A stretch of DNA of 64,000 nt. Origin: Mesorhizobium sp. Its GTDB lineage: Bacteria; Pseudomonadota; Alphaproteobacteria; Rhizobiales; Rhizobiaceae. The notes below the pieces were generated by a model. The model ran no database searches. It was not told the DNA's origin and was given only the letters and a program-made list of their open reading frames with translations. Positions 48,237 through 58,814 of the stretch are shown in pieces. Location: positions 1-64,000 of the forward strand of contig SAQG01000007.1 in NCBI GenBank assembly GCA_004020315.1, written 5' to 3'. Every line of letters begins with the position of its first letter. The first letter of the stretch is position 1. The position numbers and the translations under genes were made by a program.

Positions 48237-48322
48237 TGCCCAGTGAAAACCGGGTATGGTTCGCATTAGGAGTCGTCGGGGTTCGCCGGCATGATTATAT
48301 GGAGGGCAAACGAGCCGTCCCG

Positions 48323-50314
48323 ATGCGCTTTCCACCTGCTTTCCTCGACGAGATACGCGACCGCGTGCCGATTTCATCGGTGATCGGCCAGCGCGTTGCG
48401 TGGGACAGGAAGAAAACCAACGCGCCGCGCGGGGACTATTGGGCGTGCTGTCCCTTCCATGGCGAGAAGAGCCCGTCGTTCCATTGCGAGGACAAGAAGG
48501 GTCGCTACCATTGCTTCGGCTGCTCGGTTTCGGGCGACCACTTCAAATTCCTCACCGAACTCGATGGGATGAGCTTTCCCGAAGCGGTCGAGAAGATCGC
48601 CGACATGGCCGGCGTGCCGATGCCGGTTCGCGATGCCCAGGAGGAACGGCGCGAAAAGGAACGCGCCAGCCTGACCGAAATCATGGAGATGGCGACTGCC
48701 TTCTTCCAGGAGCGGCTGCAGGGACCGGAAGGCGCAAAAGCCCGCGCCTATCTGCGCGACCGAGGGCTGACGCCGGCGACGCAGCAGTCGTTTCGGCTCG
48801 GCTATGCGCCCGACAGCCGCAACGCGCTGAAGGAGCATCTTGCCGCCAGGGGCGTGCCCAAGGCCGATATCGAGGCATGCGGGCTGGTGCGGCATGGCGA
48901 CGACGTTCCGGTTTCCTACGATTGGTTCCGCGACCGCATCATGTTCCCGATCCCGGATTCCAGAGGCAAGATAATCGCCTTTGGCGGGCGGGCGCTGGCA
49001 GCCGATGCGCTCGCCAAATACATGAATTCGCCCGACACCGAACTCTTCCACAAGGGCAATGTGCTCTACAATTTCGCCCGTGCGCGCCAAGCGCTTGGAA
49101 AGGGGGCGCTGGCAAAGGGGGCGCTGGTCAAGGGCGGCACGGTCATCGCCGTCGAGGGCTATATGGACGTGATCGCGCTGGCGCAGGCCGGTTTCGAGAA
49201 TGTCGTGGCGCCGCTCGGCACCGCGCTGACCGAAAACCAGCTCGAACTCCTGTGGCGCATGGCCGGCGAGCCGGTGCTGTGCTTCGATGGCGATCAGGCC
49301 GGACTGAAGGCGGCATGGCGCGCCGCCGACCTGGCGCTGCCGGCGGTTCAGGCAGGTCGCTCGGTGCGCTTTGCACTTCTGCCCGAAGGCAAGGACCCCG
49401 ACGATCTGGTCAAGGCCGAAGGGCCGGACGCGTTTCGCGCCGTGCTTTCCGAGGCGCGGCCGCTCGCCGACCTTTTGTGGATGCGCGAAACGGCCGGCGG
49501 CATCTTCGACACGCCGGAACGGCGGGCGGAACTGGAAAAGACGCTGCGCGAACTGACCAGCCGCATCCGCGACGAGAGCTTGCGCTATCACTACCAACAG
49601 GAAATGCGCGAGCGGGTGCTAAGCTTTTTCGGCGCCCATCGCAGCGCGCGCCAAGGCTATCAAGGGGGGCGTCAAGATGGGCGGCCCGGCGGGCGCTTTC
49701 AGGGCAAGGGCTCAGCTCCTGGCGGACAGTTCGCACGCGGCGGCAATGCCGGTGGACGCACCGCGATCACCGAAAGCCTTGGCCGCTCGGCGCTGGTCAA
49801 GCGTGGCAGCGAAGGGATGTCGGTGCGCGAGGCGACGATCATCGCAGCTCTGGTCAATCATCCGGCGCTGATCGACGAGAATTTCGCACATGTTGAGTTC
49901 CTCGATCTCGCCAACAACGATCTGAAGCGATTGCACGCGGCCATTCTCGATGCGATGGCGCACGACATGGCCAACGACCGCAACGCGGTGATTGCGACGA
50001 TCGAACGGGCCGGCTGCGGCGAGATCTGGGCGCGCGTCGTGGCACTGATCAAGCGGGCGCGGCAATGGCCGGCGCTGGAAACAGCCGGACTTGACGATGC
50101 CCGCGACGCCTTCAGCCAGGCGCTCCACTTGCAGCGCAGCGCGCGCACCTTACATAAGGAGCTGAAACAGGCGGAAGCGGCGCTCGCCAGCGATCCCACG
50201 GACGAAAATTACCGGCATCTCGTCGAGATCCAGGCGCAATTTCGTGATGTGCAAGCAACGGAAGCGCTGATCGAAGGGTTCGGCGTGTCTTCGGGCAGGG
50301 CCGGGCGGGTGTAG
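48323..50314 (+). CDS. dnaG: DNA primase
   Basis: A 663-aa primase that makes RNA primers at the replication fork with the DnaB helicase. The N-terminal zinc finger is ACCPFHGEKSPSFHCEDKKGRYHCFGCSVSGD (CHC2 type). The catalytic TOPRIM domain begins at GGTVIAVEGYMDVIALAQAGFENVVAPLGTALTENQ (Glu) and has LCFDGDQAGLKAAWRAADLAL (DxD). A Gly/Arg-rich linker around GYQGGRQDGRPGGRFQGKGSAPGG leads to the C-terminal helicase-binding domain. The ATG at 48323 gives the standard MRFPPAFLDEIRDRVPISSVIGQRV start. rpoD follows. Confidence 0.96.
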   Translation: MRFPPAFLDEIRDRVPISSVIGQRVAWDRKKTNAPRGDYWACCPFHGEKSPSFHCEDKKGRYHCFGCSVSGDHFKFLTELDGMSFPEAVEKIADMAGVPMPVRDAQEERREKERASLTEIMEMATAFFQERLQGPEGAKARAYLRDRGLTPATQQSFRLGYAPDSRNALKEHLAARGVPKADIEACGLVRHGDDVPVSYDWFRDRIMFPIPDSRGKIIAFGGRALAADALAKYMNSPDTELFHKGNVLYNFARARQALGKGALAKGALVKGGTVIAVEGYMDVIALAQAGFENVVAPLGTALTENQLELLWRMAGEPVLCFDGDQAGLKAAWRAADLALPAVQAGRSVRFALLPEGKDPDDLVKAEGPDAFRAVLSEARPLADLLWMRETAGGIFDTPERRAELEKTLRELTSRIRDESLRYHYQQEMRERVLSFFGAHRSARQGYQGGRQDGRPGGRFQGKGSAPGGQFARGGNAGGRTAITESLGRSALVKRGSEGMSVREATIIAALVNHPALIDENFAHVEFLDLANNDLKRLHAAILDAMAHDMANDRNAVIATIERAGCGEIWARVVALIKRARQWPALETAGLDDARDAFSQALHLQRSARTLHKELKQAEAALASDPTDENYRHLVEIQAQFRDVQATEALIEGFGVSSGRAGRV

Positions 50315-50685
50315 GTCGAAGCTTACGAAACAGTGAAAGTACGGAACCGTGCTTGCGCGTCGAATCAGCCGCGGCGCTTTAAGTCGGGTAATTGATTCGC
50401 TTTTTTCATGCGAATCATGCGAGAGGCGCTTGACCTTCTGGCAGAATGACGGAATCAGGACGATTCGAACCGTTAACCCGTACCGGCGTCGACGGGAAAT
50501 GCAGCGATGTGAGGTACCGGTCACTGGACAGGCGGTCAGCCTGCCACAGATACCAGGGTTAATCTGGACTTAACGAGAGATGCAGTTACTGGCCCGGGGA
50601 AGCGCGTTCTAGAGCGAGCGCATCTGATTTAACCGGTACGGCAGCTTACGCGGCTTGATACTTGGCCGCTTGGAGAAAATAAAGA
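50315..50685. other. dnaG-rpoD intergenic region
   Basis: A 371-bp gap with no gene-like ORF. It should hold the rpoD promoter, perhaps heat- or SOS-responsive as in relatives, but no confident sigma box was identified. There is a weak AAGAATGG-preceding purine tract GGAGAAAATAAAG just before the rpoD ATG that serves as its ribosome site. Confidence 0.45.
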
Positions 50686-52707
<2,022 letters not shown>

Positions 52708-52731
52708 CGCTGGGCAACGGACAAGCAATTT

Positions 52732-52755
52732 AAAGGGCGCTGCGGCGCCCTTTTT
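52732..52755 (+). terminator. Rho-independent terminator of rpoD
   Basis: AAAGGGCGC and GCGCCCTTT form a 9-bp perfect stem around TGCG, followed by TTCG. It begins 24 bp after the rpoD stop. Confidence 0.85.
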
Positions 52756-52905
52756 CGTTCGTGCTAGGGCGCGACGGTGCGGTTGTTGTTGCAGCACACC
52801 TGCTATGGGAGGATAATCTCGTGTCGGATGCAATTTCTGGGCGACAAACCCGGATGCCCGCCCCGGCAGTGACGCCGTGCTCCGAGGCCCCGGAGGGAGG
52901 TGTGC

Positions 52906-53199
52906 ATGACAACCTATATCGTGCTGATCAACTGGACGGAGCAGGGCGCCAAAAATGTGCGCGAGTCGCCGAAGCGGCTCGATGCCGCCAAGAAGCTGCT
53001 GGGAGACATGGGCGGCTCGTTCAAGGCTTTTTATCTCACCATGGGCGAATGCGACATGGTGGCGGTCGTCGAAGCGCCCGACGATGCGGTGCTCGCTCGT
53101 TTCTCGCTGATGCTGGCGACAGCCGGTAACGTGAGGACGCGGACGCTCAAGGCTTTCCCGGAATTGGCCTATCGCGAAATCATCGCCTCGCTCGGGTGA
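52906..53199 (+). CDS. GYD-domain protein
   Basis: A 97-aa small alpha/beta protein of the GYD family, named for a Gly-Tyr-Asp motif in other members: TTYIVLINWTEQGAKNVRESPKRLDAAKKLLGDMGGSFKAFYLTMGECDMVAVVEAPDDAVLARFSLMLATAGNVRTRTLKAFPELAYREII. The fold resembles dimeric ferredoxin-like sensors or monooxygenases, and function is unknown. The ATG at 52906 follows GGAGGGAGG. Confidence 0.85.
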   Translation: MTTYIVLINWTEQGAKNVRESPKRLDAAKKLLGDMGGSFKAFYLTMGECDMVAVVEAPDDAVLARFSLMLATAGNVRTRTLKAFPELAYREIIASLG

Positions 53200-53351
53200 G
53201 GCGTTGCGCGGCTACAGACCCGCGTAAGCTGCCGGACATCGGACGGTCAGGCGCCGCTTGACGGCGCCCGGCCAGGCCGGCCCGAAATGTTGCGGCGCGA
53301 AGGTATTTCCCGGATAGTCAGCGTGGTCCTTCAGCTCGCGTCTCGAGACAC

Positions 53352-53732
53352 ATGCCCAAGCCTCTGCTGACCATCTGGTACAACACCCGCTGTCCGGTTT
53401 GCGATGCCGGCATCAGCCGGCAGAGGCGGCGGCTGGTCGAGGCGATCAAGGCCGGGCGGATCGCGTTTCGCGACATCAATGCCGAACCGGCGGCACTGGC
53501 CGGATACGGCGTCTCGCTGGAGGACATCCGCCGCCGGCTGCACGCAACCGATGCGGACGGCAAACTGCTTGTCGGCGCCGACGTCGCAATTGCCGTATGG
53601 CTGAGAACGCCGGGCGAGGGCTGGCTGGCGACGCTGTTCGGCAACCGCACCGTGCTGCCGTTGACGCGCTATGCCTATGATCGCTTCGCCGATCTTCTCT
53701 ATGCTTGGAACCGGCGCAAGGGCCGCTGGTAA
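53352..53732 (+). CDS. DCC-family (DUF393) thiol-disulfide protein
   Basis: A 126-aa protein with the DCC-family motif LTIWYNTRCPVCDAGISRQRRRL, whose CPxC pair is the expected redox site, followed by FRDINAEPAALAGYGVSLEDIRRRLHATDADGKLLVGADVAIAVW. Members are predicted thioredoxin-like oxidoreductases without a known partner. Typical length. It stands alone upstream of the PadR regulator. Confidence 0.85.
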   Translation: MPKPLLTIWYNTRCPVCDAGISRQRRRLVEAIKAGRIAFRDINAEPAALAGYGVSLEDIRRRLHATDADGKLLVGADVAIAVWLRTPGEGWLATLFGNRTVLPLTRYAYDRFADLLYAWNRRKGRW

Positions 53733-53783
53733 CCGGCATTAGCCAAGCTCGATGACGAAATCAATCCGGTTGGCACCGTTCTC

Positions 53784-53854
53784 AGATACATCGTAAGATA
53801 TATCTTGACTCAACGGCCTCACCCGCATAATTGAGATATATCGTAAGACATAAC
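53784..53854 (+). promoter_or_regulatory. PadR promoter with two operator-like repeats
   Basis: Two 21-bp direct repeats (53784-53804 and 53834-53854) share AGATA-ATCGTAAGA; the first ends in the perfect palindrome AAGATATATCTT. They flank a promoter candidate TTGACT (53805) with TAATTG (53828, 17-bp spacer). The layout suggests autorepression by the PadR protein encoded 15 bp downstream. Confidence 0.6.
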
Positions 53855-53868
53855 TCAAGGAGCAAACG

Positions 53869-54540
53869 ATGGACGGACATCATCATTTCGGCGAGCATGC
53901 CGAGCGCGTTATCATGCATATGGCCGGCAAGTTCGGCGGCCGTGGCGGCGGCTTCGGCCCATTCGGCCACGGGATGAGGGGCGGCGGGCGCGGCGGGCCG
54001 GGCGACATGTTCCGCGCCGGGCGCATGCTGGCCGACGGCGATCTCAAGCTGATCACGCTGTCGCTGCTGGCCGAGGCACCGCGCCACGGCTACGACATCA
54101 TCAAGGCGCTGGAGGAGCGCACCAGCGGCGTCTACAGCCCGAGCCCGGGCGTGGTCTATCCGACCCTGACCTTCCTGGAAGAGGCCGGCTATGCCGTCTC
54201 GTCGGCCGAAGGCAACAAGAAGGTGTTTTCGATTACCGAGGCAGGGCAGGCGCATCTCAATGACAATCGCGAGATGATCGACCATGTGCTCGACCATCTC
54301 GAGCGTTTCGGCCGCAAGATGGCCAAGGCGCGCGACTGGTTCGGCTGGAACGACGACGGCGAGGATGGCGGACGTCGCGGCCGCGGCGGTTCGGAAAAGC
54401 GCGACGAATTCCGCGCCGTGCGCCACCGGTTGCGTGCAGCCCTCGGCGATTTTGTCGATGCGCCGGCTGAAAAGCAGGCCGAGGCGATCGCCATACTGGA
54501 AGGGGCTGCCGAGGCCCTGGAAGCGCTGTCGCGCGACTGA
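53869..54540 (+). CDS. PadR-family transcriptional regulator
   Basis: A 223-aa regulator. The first ~60 residues are Gly/His-rich (HHHFGEHAERVIMHMAGKFGGRGGGFGPFGHG), an unusual tail that might bind metal. The winged helix is LITLSLLAEAPRHGYDIIKALEERTSGVYSPSPGVVYPTLTFLEEAGYAVSSAEGNKKVFSITEAGQAHL, and the C-terminus forms the dimer helices (VLDHLERFGRKMAKARDW...AEAIAILEGAAEALEAL). Clear operator repeats upstream suggest self-control. No target gene is adjacent. Confidence 0.88.
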   Translation: MDGHHHFGEHAERVIMHMAGKFGGRGGGFGPFGHGMRGGGRGGPGDMFRAGRMLADGDLKLITLSLLAEAPRHGYDIIKALEERTSGVYSPSPGVVYPTLTFLEEAGYAVSSAEGNKKVFSITEAGQAHLNDNREMIDHVLDHLERFGRKMAKARDWFGWNDDGEDGGRRGRGGSEKRDEFRAVRHRLRAALGDFVDAPAEKQAEAIAILEGAAEALEALSRD

Positions 54541-54648
54541 CTTCTGGGGCTAGGATACGGCCCTTGCCCGTTTGCTTAGGGATCGCTAGTGAAATCATCC
54601 TGCACCACGCTATGTGATGTAGGATGATTGCCGTTGGAGGGCACGCCC

Positions 54649-54942
54649 ATGTCTTTTCTGAAACGTCTTTTCGGCGGTGGCGGCGGTGACGCGGGCGAGC
54701 CAAAGAGTGCTGCTCCGGCGAAGCAGATCGAGCACAAGGGTTTTTTGATCAGCGCCACGCCTTACAAGGCGGAGGGCCAATACCAGACCTGCGGCGTGGT
54801 TTCGAAGGAAATCGACGGCGTGATGAAGGAGCACAAATTCATCCGCGCCGACCGCTTTGCCGGGCTCGACGACGCCGTCGACATCTCGATCAAGAAAGGT
54901 ATCCAACTCGTCGATGAGCAGGGCGAGAAGATCTTCGGTTGA
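54649..54942 (+). CDS. HlyU-family protein
   Basis: A 97-aa protein of the HlyU family: SFLKRLFGGGGGD at the start, then IEHKGFLISATPYKAEGQYQTCGVVSKEIDGVMKEHKFIRADRFAGLDDAVDISIKKGIQLVDEQGEKIF. Despite the name from a Vibrio haemolysin activator, this alphaproteobacterial branch lacks an obvious DNA-binding motif and its role is unknown. ATG 54649 has GGAGGG upstream. Convergent with azoR across a shared terminator. Confidence 0.82.
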   Translation: MSFLKRLFGGGGGDAGEPKSAAPAKQIEHKGFLISATPYKAEGQYQTCGVVSKEIDGVMKEHKFIRADRFAGLDDAVDISIKKGIQLVDEQGEKIFG

Positions 54943-54975
54943 GGCCGTTTCGTTTCCTGCCTGCTCCCGGATATC

Positions 54976-55017
54976 GAAAAAGAGGCAAGCGCCGCATGCG
55001 GCGCTTGCGATTTGCTT
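54976..55017. terminator. Bidirectional terminator between hlyU-like gene and azoR
   Basis: GCAAGCGCCGC and GCGGCGCTTGC form a perfect 24-bp palindrome around AT (54985-55008). On the minus strand it is followed by CTCTTTTTCG, a good T-run for azoR; on the plus strand by GATTTGCTTTT, a weaker one for the HlyU-like gene. Confidence 0.8.
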
Positions 55018-55039
55018 TTGGTAGCGAATGGATGACGCG

Positions 55040-55675
55040 CTACGCGGCCGCGGCGACCCTTCGGGCCGTATTCACCACCGCATCCACCTTGGCGGACGCC
55101 TTGGCCAGAGCGGCCGCGACGGCCTCGGGGCCCATGCCGACGCCTTCGATGCGGATGACGTCGACATCGATCATGCCGATGAAGCCAAGCACGCTGCGCA
55201 GATAGGGGATGGCGTGATCCATCTGCACGGCAGCGCCTTCCGAATAGATGCCGCCCGAGGCAAGGACGATGTAGACCTTCTTGCCGGTGACGAGGCCCTT
55301 CGGGCCATTCTCGCCATAGGCAAAAGTCTTGCCGGTACGGGCGACGTGGTCGACCCAGGATTTCAGCGTCGACGAGATGCCGAAATTGATGAAGCCGGTG
55401 GCCAGGATGATGGTGTCGGCCGCAAACAGCTCATCCAGTACCGCGTCGGAAACCCCAACGACCTCGGCTTGGCGCTGGGTGCGGGCCTCGACGGGCGTAT
55501 AGATGCCGGTTGAATAGTCCGGATCGATGTGCGGCAGCGGGTTTGCCACGAGGTCGCGGACGACAAGCTTGGCCGAGGGATCGGCGGCGAGCAGTTTCTC
55601 GGCGAGCTCGGTGGCGATGCGGGTCGAGTGGGAGGCATTGCCGCGCGGGCTGGATGTGACGAGAAGGATGGACAT
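55040..55675 (-). CDS. azoR: FMN-dependent NADH-azoreductase
   Basis: A 211-aa flavodoxin-like NAD(P)H oxidoreductase that reduces azo dyes and quinones by two electrons. FMN-binding VTSSPRGNASHSTRIATELAEKL is at the start; LFAADTIILATGFINFGISSTLKSWVDHVARTGKTFAYGENGPKGLVTGKKVYIVLASGGIYSEG is the family core. The ATG at 55675 replaces 55732. Divergent from a LysR gene with 97 bp between, so it is probably under its control, as is usual for azoR and quinone reductases. Confidence 0.9.
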   Translation of the reverse strand: MSILLVTSSPRGNASHSTRIATELAEKLLAADPSAKLVVRDLVANPLPHIDPDYSTGIYTPVEARTQRQAEVVGVSDAVLDELFAADTIILATGFINFGISSTLKSWVDHVARTGKTFAYGENGPKGLVTGKKVYIVLASGGIYSEGAAVQMDHAIPYLRSVLGFIGMIDVDVIRIEGVGMGPEAVAAALAKASAKVDAVVNTARRVAAAA

Positions 55676-55772
55676 GGCGGGTCTCCAAGGTTGGAAGGAA
55701 TAGTCCCGACCCATATGGGCTCGCCGACCCATTTGAAAAACCGGTATATTTTATGTACGTTCCATCTAAACA

Positions 55773-56741
55773 ATGGATAGAACAATGCAGCCAAACCCGA
55801 CACTCGACCAACTGCAGATCCTTGTCACCGTCGCCGACACCGGCAGCTTTTCCGCCGCCGGCCGCAAGCTCCACCGTGCGCAATCGGTCATCAGCTATGC
55901 CATCGCCAATCTGGAGGCGCAGCTCGGGCTGAAGCTGTTCGAGCGCGAAGGCACGCGCGAGCCGCAGCTGACCGATGTCGGCCGGGCGACGCTGGAAGAT
56001 GCGCGGCGCATGGTCGGCGTGCTGCAACGCATCCGCTCGCGCGTCGATGGCCACAAGCAAGGGCTGGAAGCAGAGGTCAGCATGTCGGTCGACGTGACAC
56101 TGCCTTCGCCTGTACTGGTTCGGGTTCTGAAGGCGTTCGAGGCACAGTTTCCAACGGTGACGCTGCGCCTGCATATCGGCTCGCTCGGCCTGATCCTTGA
56201 CCATGTCGTTGGCGGACAGGCCGATCTCGGCTTCGGCGGCATTTTGGGCGAAGCCGACGTCAACCTGTTACGGATTGGCTTCATGACGTTGGTACCCGCT
56301 GCCGCGCCCAGCCACCACTTGGCGCTGCTTCCAAGACCGGTGCCGCTCGAGGAGGTGCGCGAACATATCCAGCTTGTCGTCAGCGACCTGTCGGAGCGAA
56401 CGCGCGGGCGCGACTACGGCGTCTTCGCCTACCGCACCTGGCGGTTGACCGATATGCGCACCAAGCATGCGCTGATGCGCGAAGGATTGGGCTGGGGCGG
56501 GCTGCCGCGCTGGCTGATCGCCGACGATCTGGCGAGCGGCCGACTGGTCGAACTCGACCTCGAGCCCTACAGTGAGGTGCGCTCGCCGCTCTATGCCATA
56601 CATCGTACCGACCGCAGCCCGAAACCCGCGGCAGCCTGGCTGATTGACCAGCTCAAGCGTCAACTCGGCTGCTTCAACGAGTTCGAGCCGGGTGAGGTGC
56701 CTGAGGAGGAGCCAGAGACAGCCCGTCGATCAGCGCCATGA
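55773..56741 (+). CDS. LysR-type transcriptional regulator
   Basis: A 322-aa LysR regulator: TLDQLQILVTVADTGSFSAAGRKLHRAQSVISYAIANLEAQLGLKLFEREGTREPQLTDVGRATLEDARR (winged helix, ~7-75) and an effector domain over ~95-300. Divergent from azoR, which is its likely target. The last 68 bp overlap the convergent TetR gene, so both C-termini share DNA on opposite strands. Inducer unknown, plausibly a quinone or azo compound. Confidence 0.88.
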   Translation: MDRTMQPNPTLDQLQILVTVADTGSFSAAGRKLHRAQSVISYAIANLEAQLGLKLFEREGTREPQLTDVGRATLEDARRMVGVLQRIRSRVDGHKQGLEAEVSMSVDVTLPSPVLVRVLKAFEAQFPTVTLRLHIGSLGLILDHVVGGQADLGFGGILGEADVNLLRIGFMTLVPAAAPSHHLALLPRPVPLEEVREHIQLVVSDLSERTRGRDYGVFAYRTWRLTDMRTKHALMREGLGWGGLPRWLIADDLASGRLVELDLEPYSEVRSPLYAIHRTDRSPKPAAAWLIDQLKRQLGCFNEFEPGEVPEEEPETARRSAP

Positions 56742-57300
56742 GAACCGCGCGATAGTCCTCGGTCGACGCTCCAGCTTCGATGGCGAGTGCCGCACGGTCG
56801 AAGGCGGCGGCAAGCAGCGCGGACAGCGCCTCGACCGGCAATCTCATCATGGACTGCGAGCGCATCGCAGCAACCAGGCCTTCGCGAAGCGAGCGGTTGC
56901 CATGGCGGTTGTCGATCTCGTCCATGGCGGCGCGGCCGAGCACGGCCGGACCGTCGAGCAGCAGCAGCCGGGTGCGGCCAGGTGCGCGCATGGCGGCCAG
57001 ATAAGCATCCGAGCCGGCGATCAGCGCGTCGCGGGAAAACAGCGAGGGCGGCGAGGCGCGCTCGATCTCTTCCGCCACAGCCGCCGCCTCCTGCTCGACG
57101 ACCGCGGCAAACAGCGCCTGCTTGTCGGCAAAGTGATGATAGAGCGCGCCGCGCGTGACGCCGGCCGCAGTCGCGATCTCGGGCGTGCCGGTCTCCGCAT
57201 AAGACTTCTCGGTGAACAGTTTTCGCGCCGCGGCGATCAGGTCGGCGCGTGTCGCTTCGGTGCGATCGCGGTTGGAGCGGCGCGCAGATTCCTGTTGCAT
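56674..57300 (-). CDS. TetR/AcrR-family transcriptional regulator
   Basis: A 208-aa repressor: [72 protein letters not shown] is the TetR N-terminal DNA-binding domain (~8-70). The C-terminal half is the helical ligand domain. The Met at 57300 ([11 protein letters not shown]) is preferred to 57327, because the longer form would be translated from inside the operator. Two 17-bp operators lie just upstream and control this gene and the divergent VOC gene. Overlaps the convergent LysR gene by 68 bp. Confidence 0.88.
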   Translation of the reverse strand: MQQESARRSNRDRTEATRADLIAAARKLFTEKSYAETGTPEIATAAGVTRGALYHHFADKQALFAAVVEQEAAAVAEEIERASPPSLFSRDALIAGSDAYLAAMRAPGRTRLLLLDGPAVLGRAAMDEIDNRHGNRSLREGLVAAMRSQSMMRLPVEALSALLAAAFDRAALAIEAGASTEDYRAVLMALIDGLSLAPPQAPHPARTR

Positions 57301-57346
57301 ACATGCAGCCTGTATGTTAATTCGCATTTACATGCAGACTGTATGT
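57301..57346. promoter_or_regulatory. Twin TetR operators
   Basis: ACATGCAGCCTGTATGT (57301-57317) and ACATGCAGACTGTATGT (57330-57346) differ at one central base, and each is a nearly symmetric ACATxCAG-N-CTGxATGT palindrome. Centres are 29 bp apart. The first abuts the TetR start codon; the second is 22 bp before the VOC ATG, so one repressor can close both promoters. Confidence 0.8.
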
Positions 57347-57367
57347 TGTTTGACGGGAGAAGAAAAG

Positions 57368-57832
57368 ATGAAGACGACAAGCTATTATCCAGTGCTGATG
57401 ACGGGCGACGTTGCCGGCACGAAAGCCTTCTATATCGAGCACTTCAGCTTCAAGCCGCTGTTCGAGAGCGACTGGTACGTGCATCTCCAATCCGTCGAGG
57501 ATCGCCGCGTCAATCTCGGGATCGTCCATGGCGATCATGAAACGATCCCGGAGGAGGGGCGCGGCCGTACCTCCGGTCTGCTGATCAATTTCGAGGTCAA
57601 GAACCCGGATGCAATCTATGAGCGGGTCATCGCTGCCGGCCTGCCGATCCTGCGAACGCTACGCGACGAACCCTTTGGCCAGCGCCATTTCATCACCAAG
57701 GATCCCAATGGCGTGCTGATCGATGTGATCAAGCCGATCCCGCCGAGCGCCGAGTTTCTGGAGCAGTATGCCGAAGGGCCGCGGGCTGAGCGCGATAGCG
57801 ACTGGCAGGAACTGTCTGTAGATGTGGCGTGA
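57368..57832 (+). CDS. VOC-family (glyoxalase/bleomycin-resistance-like) protein
   Basis: A 154-aa protein of the vicinal-oxygen-chelate fold: [59 protein letters not shown] and a second module [50 protein letters not shown]. The metal-ligand pattern is incomplete, so it could be an enzyme or a drug-binding protein. GGGAGAAG lies before ATG 57368. Divergent from and presumably repressed by the TetR protein. Confidence 0.85.
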   Translation: MKTTSYYPVLMTGDVAGTKAFYIEHFSFKPLFESDWYVHLQSVEDRRVNLGIVHGDHETIPEEGRGRTSGLLINFEVKNPDAIYERVIAAGLPILRTLRDEPFGQRHFITKDPNGVLIDVIKPIPPSAEFLEQYAEGPRAERDSDWQELSVDVA

Positions 57833-57899
57833 ACGCTTCGGCCGTGGCCGGCCACGTCTTTGCGGTCTATGCTGAGGCCTGTCAGCCAGAGCCCATTTC

Positions 57900-58811
57900 A
57901 TGCGTGAAATCTGCCTTGTCCGCGCACCCTCAAACCTTGGCCTCCGCCCGCTGAGGCCGGGTCATATACCGGGGACGTGGCGTGCGCCGCAGGCATTGAC
58001 CGAAGCAGGCTTGATCGAGACGCTTGCGCCCGCCAAAGTGGTTGATCTTGATCGGCCCGCCTATAGCACGGAGCCGCAGCCGGGCACCCGGCTGCGCAAC
58101 GGCAATGCGATACGCAGCTTCAATCTCGGACTCGCCGAAGCTGTTGCCGGCGCACTGGGACGAGGCGAGTTCCCGCTGGTCGTCGGCGGCGACTGCGCGG
58201 TCCTGCTTGGCGCGCTGGCTGGCGCACGGCGATCTGGTCCGGTGGCACTGGTCCATGTCGACGGCCACAGCGATTTCCGCCATCCGGGCAATTACGACAT
58301 CAACGCTTCACTCGGCTCGGCCGCCGGCATGGACCTTGCGCTCGCCACCGGACGTGGTGAGCCGTTACTGACCGACTGGCCTGACATCGCAAGCCCCCTT
58401 GTTGCGGACGAACAGGTGATTCAGATCGGCGAACGCGAGAACCGTGATCCCGACTTTGCATGGCCCGACATCAATTCGACCGCGATGACGCTGATCGATG
58501 TCTTTGCGGTGCGAGAGCTTGGCGTGGCAAAGGTTCTGGAAAAGACCTGGACCACGCTGGCGCGAACCGGCTGGCCCTTTTGGGTGCATTTCGACGTCGA
58601 TGCGCTCGATCAGACGGTGATGCCGGCGGTGGATTCACCAGGCAGCCCCGGCATCGATCCCGACGATCTCGTCGCCATCCTCGCGGCGCTGGTGGCGGAT
58701 CCGCGCTGTACCGGAATGGACATGACCATTTTCGATCCGGACCTCGATCCGACCGGTGAGCTGGCAGTGCTGCTGGTTTCGCTGCTTGGCCAGATCTATG
58801 CGCCGCGATAA
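57900..58811 (+). CDS. Arginase/agmatinase-family protein
   Basis: A 303-aa ureohydrolase-fold protein. VVGGDCAVLLGALAG stands where arginases have GGDHS, VHVDGHSDFRHPGNYD keeps the DxHxD metal site, HFDVDALDQTVMPAVDSPGSPGIDPDDLV keeps DxD and the downstream Pro-Gly region, and GMDMTIFDPDLDPTGELA ends the domain. It could be an arginase, agmatinase or related guanidino hydrolase; the His to Cys change makes the class uncertain. The HtrA gene is convergent, 3 bp away. Confidence 0.82.
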   Translation: MREICLVRAPSNLGLRPLRPGHIPGTWRAPQALTEAGLIETLAPAKVVDLDRPAYSTEPQPGTRLRNGNAIRSFNLGLAEAVAGALGRGEFPLVVGGDCAVLLGALAGARRSGPVALVHVDGHSDFRHPGNYDINASLGSAAGMDLALATGRGEPLLTDWPDIASPLVADEQVIQIGERENRDPDFAWPDINSTAMTLIDVFAVRELGVAKVLEKTWTTLARTGWPFWVHFDVDALDQTVMPAVDSPGSPGIDPDDLVAILAALVADPRCTGMDMTIFDPDLDPTGELAVLLVSLLGQIYAPR

Positions 58812-58814
58812 AGG

